Source of the DNA: an uncultured bacterium
GTDB taxonomy: Bacteria; Bacillota; Clostridia; Oscillospirales; Acutalibacteraceae
Assembly: GCA_934875675.1 (NCBI GenBank)
Contig: CAKXIK010000011.1
Coordinates: 1-16,627 of the forward strand
DNA: 16,627 bases
Direction of reading: 5' to 3'
Positions 12,678 to 16,627 of the stretch are shown piece by piece (within the stretch, counting starts at the first letter, position 1; each line of letters begins with the position of its first letter). Made by a program: the position numbers and the translations under genes. The notes beneath the pieces were generated by a model that saw nothing but the letters and a program-made list of their open reading frames with translations, ran no database searches and was not told where the DNA came from.

Positions 12678-15600
12678 GTGCTGCATTTGATTTTTGGCCG
12701 CGCCGGCAGCGGAAAAACGGAATATGCGCGCAGATTGCTGCAGGAGAAGGCAAGCTCCGGAGAAAACTCGCTTTATTTTTTGGTGCCGGAGCAGTATTCC
12801 TTCGAGAGTGAAAAAGCACTGCAGCGGGTGCTGGGTGCTAAAAGCCTTTCGGTGGAGGTACTCAGCTTTACGCGTCTGGTGGATCGCGTGCAGCGGGAAT
12901 ATGGCGGTATGGCGGGGCGGCGGCTGACCGAAAGCGGGCGCGTGCTGCTGATGAGCCAGGCACTGGGGCGGGTGGCAGATTCGCTGGAGCTTTATCGCCG
13001 ACAAACGGAAAACAGCGAGTTTATTGCGCTGATGCTGCATATGGCGCAGGAATGTAAGATGAATGGTGTGCAGCCGGCTCAGCTGCTGACCGCTGCGCAG
13101 CTGATGGCGGACGGTACGCTCAAACGCAAGGCGCAGGAAACCGGTCTGGTGCTGACAGAATACGAATCGCTCGTTTGCAAAAGCTTTCTCGATCCGCTGG
13201 ACGATTTGGCGCGGCTGAAAAATCAGTTGGCAGAGCATCCGTTTTTTGCGGGCGCAACGGTCGTGCTCGATTCGTTCAAGGGCTTCACTGCGCAGGAGTT
13301 TTGGGTGCTGGAGCAAATCATGGCACAGTCTGCCGATTGTGTTATTACGCTTTGTGCCGATACGCTCGATGACCCTGAGCATGGGACAGGGCTTTTTTCC
13401 GGTGTGCGTAAAACGGCACGCAAACTCGTCGAGCTTGCCAGACGGCACCGTGTTGCCATTGCACCGCCTGTCACGCTTTCGCCGGGGGCAAGATTTTGCA
13501 CGCAGAGCCTTGCCGCGGTGGAAGCTCATGCATTCCGCATCGGCAAGCCCGAACCGCAGCAGCCGGACGGCAGCGTTGTAACGGCATCGGCAGTCAATGC
13601 CTATGAGGAATCGCAGTGGATTGCCAGAACCATTCTGCGAATGGTGCAGTCGGGGGAGTTCCGCTGCCGGGACTTTGCCGTTGTGGTGCGCAGGGAAGAG
13701 GATTATGCCGGGATTTTGGACGAAATGCTGCACCGATACGGGATTCCGTATTTTATGGATACACCGCGTCCGGTGGATGATTCGCCGCTGATGGCGTTTG
13801 TGCTTTCGGCTTTGGAAGCAGTCGCCGGAGGAATGGACGGAGACAGCCTCTTCCGCTGCCTGAAAACCGGTCTGTTCGGGTTTTCTGTCGAAGAAATTGC
13901 CAAGCTTGAGAATTACACGTTTATCTGGGGTATTGACCGCGGCGGTTGGTTTGCGCAATGGAAAAATCCGCCGGATGGCTTTGCCGACTCGCTTTCGGAA
14001 GAGGATGCACAGCGGCTTGCGGAACTGAATGAATTGCGCGAACGAATTTGTGTGTCATTTTCCGCGCTGCGGGACGGACTGAAAAATGCGACCGGAAAAT
14101 CGGCGGCAGTAACCATATATACCTTTTTGCAGCAGACAGGCGCACAGCAAAATCTGGCGGAATCATCCCGCCAACTGCGCGAGGACGGCAGAGATACAAT
14201 TGCCGACGATCAGCTGCGTGTGTGGGATTTGCTGATGGAGCTGCTCGATCAGCTTGCCGCCGTGCTTGGGGAAGAACCGCTTGAGGCGGGACGCGTGCTG
14301 CGGCTGCTGCAATTGGCAGTTTCTGCGGCAGAGCTGGGGCATCTGCCGCAAAGCCTTGATGAGGTGACGGTGGGCGGAGCAGAGCGGATGAGACCGGCAG
14401 GACCGCGTGTGGTGTTTGTAGCAGGAGCCAATCAAGGGGTATTCCCTGCACCGCCCGGCAGCGGATCGGTCTTTAACGATGAGGAGCGAAAACAACTCGA
14501 TGCGCTTGGTGTCACACTGGCACAAAGTGATGATGAAAATGCGGTGGACGAGCGTTTTCTGGCGTATACGGCACTGTGCTGTGCTTCAGAGCGTCTGTTT
14601 GTCAGCTGGGTGCAGGCAAGCATCGGCGGAGAAGCGATGCTTGCCGGAGAAATTGCAACGCAGCTGCGGATGCTCTTCCCGCAGCTGCAGACCGAAGCCT
14701 GCGCGGCAGATCCTGAAAATCCGGCAACGATGGGCGAAGCGGCTCAAACGCTTGCTGCGGAATATTTTCGTAATACGCCGCGCCGCGCAGCACTGCAAAG
14801 GGCGCTTTCCGATTCCCCGGATGCGGTGCCGCTGCTGGACGCAATGCAGCGGGCTTCGAAGGGTGTTTCGCAGGCAATTGAGGATCGTGAAACAGCGCGT
14901 GCGCTTTTTGGAAAACAGCTGCGCCTTTCGCCCTCCCGTGTGGAAAAGTTTTATCAATGCCCGTTTCAGTACTTTTGCCAATACGGCTTGGGTGCGCAGC
15001 CAAGGCGGCAGGCAAAAATAGATTCGCTGGAATATGGCACAATGATTCATTTTGTGCTGGAAAAGGTACTTCGCAGCCGCAGCGAGGGCGACAAGGAAGC
15101 GGATTTGCCGCTCGGAAAGCAGGTGCACAATCTTCTGGAGGAATACCTCAACACGCGCCTCGGCGGGCGGGAGGACAAGACGGAGCGATTTCTCTGCCTT
15201 TTTGAGCGGTTTGAATCCGTTGCGGTGCTGCTGCTTCGCGCAATTTTGGCAGAGCTGGAGCAAAGCAGCTTTGTCCCGGCAGATTTTGAGCTGCCGATCG
15301 GAACGGGCGACGGCGGCGACGGCATCGAATCCCTGCACCTTCCGCTGCCGGATGGCGGTAGTGTTGAAATTTTCGGCAAGGTGGATCGCGTCGATGTGAT
15401 GGAAACCGAGCAGGAGACGTTTGTCCGCGTGATTGATTATAAAACCGGAATCAAGAAATTTGCGTTGAGCGAGGTGCTTTCCGGCATCAATATGCAGATG
15501 CTGATTTACCTGATTACAATTTGGAAAAACGGCGGCTCGCGTTATGCAGCAGAGCCCGGAGCAGTCGTTCCCGCAGGTGTACTTTACATGCCGGCGCGTT

Positions 15601-16016
15601 CCCCGAAGATTGAGGGTGTGCGCAATGAGGAAGAACAGGATGCCGCACAAAGAAGGCTTGCCGCTATGTGCATGAGCGGCATTGTTCTGGATGATGCGCG
15701 GGTAATCGGCGGCATGGAGCCCGATGCAAAGGGAACCTTCATCCCCGTGCGCTACAGAAAGGACGGCACACCCGATGCACGGTCGCAGGTGATTTCGCTT
15801 GCGCGGCTCGGCAGGCTTTCGCAAAAAATTGAAAAGCTGGTCTGTAATATGGGAACGGAGCTGCACAACGGCAGAGTTGCCGCAGCTCCGGTGGAAAAGG
15901 CGTGTGACTGGTGCAGCTTTTCCACCGTGTGCGGCCGCAACGAGGACGCATTGCCGCTCGAGCTGCCGTCCCTGTCGAATCAGCAGGTGTTTGAGCTGCT
16001 TGACCGCGAGGATTGA
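12678..16016 (+). CDS. addB: ATP-dependent helicase/nuclease subunit B (AddB)
   Basis: This 1112-residue subunit belongs to the AddAB enzyme that resects double-strand DNA ends and recognises Chi-like sites for recombination. The N-terminus LIFGRAGSGKT (Walker A, K13) is intact, as in Bacillus AddB. The middle is the inactive helicase-like part. The C-terminal nuclease domain has VIDYKTG with D920 and K922 as catalytic residues. The 4Fe-4S cluster ligands are C761 (YQCPFQYF) and C1076, C1079 and C1085 (CDWCSFSTVC), the same spacing CxxCx5C as in the Bacillus protein. GTG 12678 follows AGGAGG (12665-12670) by 7 nt. The length is close to the Bacillus protein (about 1166). It is followed 31 bp later by addA in one operon. 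No frameshift; the gene appears functional. Confidence 0.96.
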   Translation: MLHLIFGRAGSGKTEYARRLLQEKASSGENSLYFLVPEQYSFESEKALQRVLGAKSLSVEVLSFTRLVDRVQREYGGMAGRRLTESGRVLLMSQALGRVADSLELYRRQTENSEFIALMLHMAQECKMNGVQPAQLLTAAQLMADGTLKRKAQETGLVLTEYESLVCKSFLDPLDDLARLKNQLAEHPFFAGATVVLDSFKGFTAQEFWVLEQIMAQSADCVITLCADTLDDPEHGTGLFSGVRKTARKLVELARRHRVAIAPPVTLSPGARFCTQSLAAVEAHAFRIGKPEPQQPDGSVVTASAVNAYEESQWIARTILRMVQSGEFRCRDFAVVVRREEDYAGILDEMLHRYGIPYFMDTPRPVDDSPLMAFVLSALEAVAGGMDGDSLFRCLKTGLFGFSVEEIAKLENYTFIWGIDRGGWFAQWKNPPDGFADSLSEEDAQRLAELNELRERICVSFSALRDGLKNATGKSAAVTIYTFLQQTGAQQNLAESSRQLREDGRDTIADDQLRVWDLLMELLDQLAAVLGEEPLEAGRVLRLLQLAVSAAELGHLPQSLDEVTVGGAERMRPAGPRVVFVAGANQGVFPAPPGSGSVFNDEERKQLDALGVTLAQSDDENAVDERFLAYTALCCASERLFVSWVQASIGGEAMLAGEIATQLRMLFPQLQTEACAADPENPATMGEAAQTLAAEYFRNTPRRAALQRALSDSPDAVPLLDAMQRASKGVSQAIEDRETARALFGKQLRLSPSRVEKFYQCPFQYFCQYGLGAQPRRQAKIDSLEYGTMIHFVLEKVLRSRSEGDKEADLPLGKQVHNLLEEYLNTRLGGREDKTERFLCLFERFESVAVLLLRAILAELEQSSFVPADFELPIGTGDGGDGIESLHLPLPDGGSVEIFGKVDRVDVMETEQETFVRVIDYKTGIKKFALSEVLSGINMQMLIYLITIWKNGGSRYAAEPGAVVPAGVLYMPARSPKIEGVRNEEEQDAAQRRLAAMCMSGIVLDDARVIGGMEPDAKGTFIPVRYRKDGTPDARSQVISLARLGRLSQKIEKLVCNMGTELHNGRVAAAPVEKACDWCSFSTVCGRNEDALPLELPSLSNQQVFELLDRED

Positions 16017-16047
16017 GCCGAAAGCGGCAGAAAGGGGCAAATCAAAA

Positions 16048-16627
16048 ATGGCGACAAAATGGACACCCGATCAGCAGGATGCAATCCATGCCCGCGGCGG
16101 AACACTGCTTGTTTCGGCGGCGGCAGGCTCGGGAAAAACCGCCGTTCTGGTGCAGCGGGTGATTGAACGGATTACGGCGCAGAACGGCTGTGATGCCGAC
16201 CGGCTGCTGGTGGTCACGTTTACAAAAGCGGCAGCAGCAGAGATGAAGCAACGGATTGCGGCGCGGATTTCAGAGCTTTTGGCAGAACGCCCGGGGGATC
16301 TGCACCTGCAGCGGCAGAAGCTTTTGCTGGAGCGGGCAAGAATTTCCACGGTGCACAGCTTTTGCTCCGATTTGATTCGCGAGCATTTTTCGCAGCTTGG
16401 CGTTTCCCCCACCTTCCGCATTGCAACGGAGGACGAAATGGTGCTGCTTTGTGACCGGGCGGCGCAGGAAACCGCCGAGGAAGCCTATGCAACCGCACGA
16501 GAGGATGCAGGCTTTCAGGAGCTGGTGGAGCTTTTTGCCGGGGATCGCGACGATCGACGGCTGACCGATACGGTGCGCAGGCTTTATGATTTCATCCGCT
16601 CGCATCCGTTCCCTGAGCAGTGGCTCG
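16048..16627 (+). CDS. addA: ATP-dependent helicase/nuclease subunit A (AddA), N-terminal part
   Basis: The first 193 codons of AddA are in the window; the gene continues past the edge. Residues 5-14 (WTPDQQDAIH) are the Q-motif region of UvrD-like helicases, and Walker A is AAAGSGKT (24-31, K30). LLVVTFTKAAAAEMKQRI is motif Ia, and ISTVHSFCSDLIREHF is motif Ib/Ic. These are typical of AddA, the ATP-driven 3'-5' translocating subunit that also carries a nuclease domain at its far end. ATG 16048 follows AAAGGGG (16031-16037) by 10 nt. It pairs with AddB upstream. Confidence 0.95.
   Translation, partial: MATKWTPDQQDAIHARGGTLLVSAAAGSGKTAVLVQRVIERITAQNGCDADRLLVVTFTKAAAAEMKQRIAARISELLAERPGDLHLQRQKLLLERARISTVHSFCSDLIREHFSQLGVSPTFRIATEDEMVLLCDRAAQETAEEAYATAREDAGFQELVELFAGDRDDRRLTDTVRRLYDFIRSHPFPEQWL

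Noticed and set aside
12663..13958. 431-codon minus-strand frame
   Set aside because: It is the complement of addB, rich in His, Arg and Gln as antisense frames in GC-rich genes are, and has no recognisable domain. The same holds for the frame at 14586-16040.

Overview
The window looks like a chromosomal segment of a Gram-positive anaerobe of the class Clostridia, most likely Oscillospiraceae/Ruminococcaceae. The evidence is the addB-addA gene order with a Fe-S type AddB, a Firmicutes-type sirtuin, strong AGGAGG ribosome binding sites, several GTG starts and many extended -10 promoters. I cannot name the species. Base composition shifts along the window. The left part, to about 7.3 kb, is AT-richer and flanked by insertion-sequence material. 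The right part is visibly GC-richer and carries housekeeping-type operons.

Left edge (1-1352): an IS30-family transposase on the minus strand runs off the window, with its outer end near 960. Next comes an orphan plus-strand terminator. A long leader of about 260 nt follows, with a predicted promoter, a possible five-codon leader ORF and a terminator-like hairpin, upstream of an MFS transporter.

Transport and signalling block (1353-6670): the MFS transporter and a CPA1-type K+(Na+)/H+ antiporter with two C-terminal RCK_C domains lie in the same direction. A roughly 420 nt gap with a strong hairpin follows. Then comes a PAS-GGDEF diguanylate cyclase with intact active site and I-site. A YgjP-type zinc metallopeptidase faces it tail to tail.

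IS relic (about 6703-7267): a shrunken IS481-family element with recognisable terminal repeats, two internal in-frame deletions, a nonsense codon and a 15-bp palindrome.

Right part (7304-16627): a promoter drives a moxR - DUF58 - DUF4129-like membrane protein operon, the usual MoxR/vWA chaperone set but without a transglutaminase domain in the third gene. A sirtuin lies tail to tail with it, 10 bp away. The first convincing plus-strand terminator-like hairpin is beyond the sirtuin, so an antisense read-through transcript is possible. A Cys-rich pentapeptide-repeat protein follows, then addB and the first 193 codons of addA, the double-strand-break repair helicase-nuclease.

I found no tRNA, rRNA, CRISPR array or prophage, and no clearly new multi-gene system. 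The observations most worth checking are the MFS leader, the antisense read-through over the sirtuin gene, the tandem RCK_C antiporter and the internally deleted IS481 derivative.
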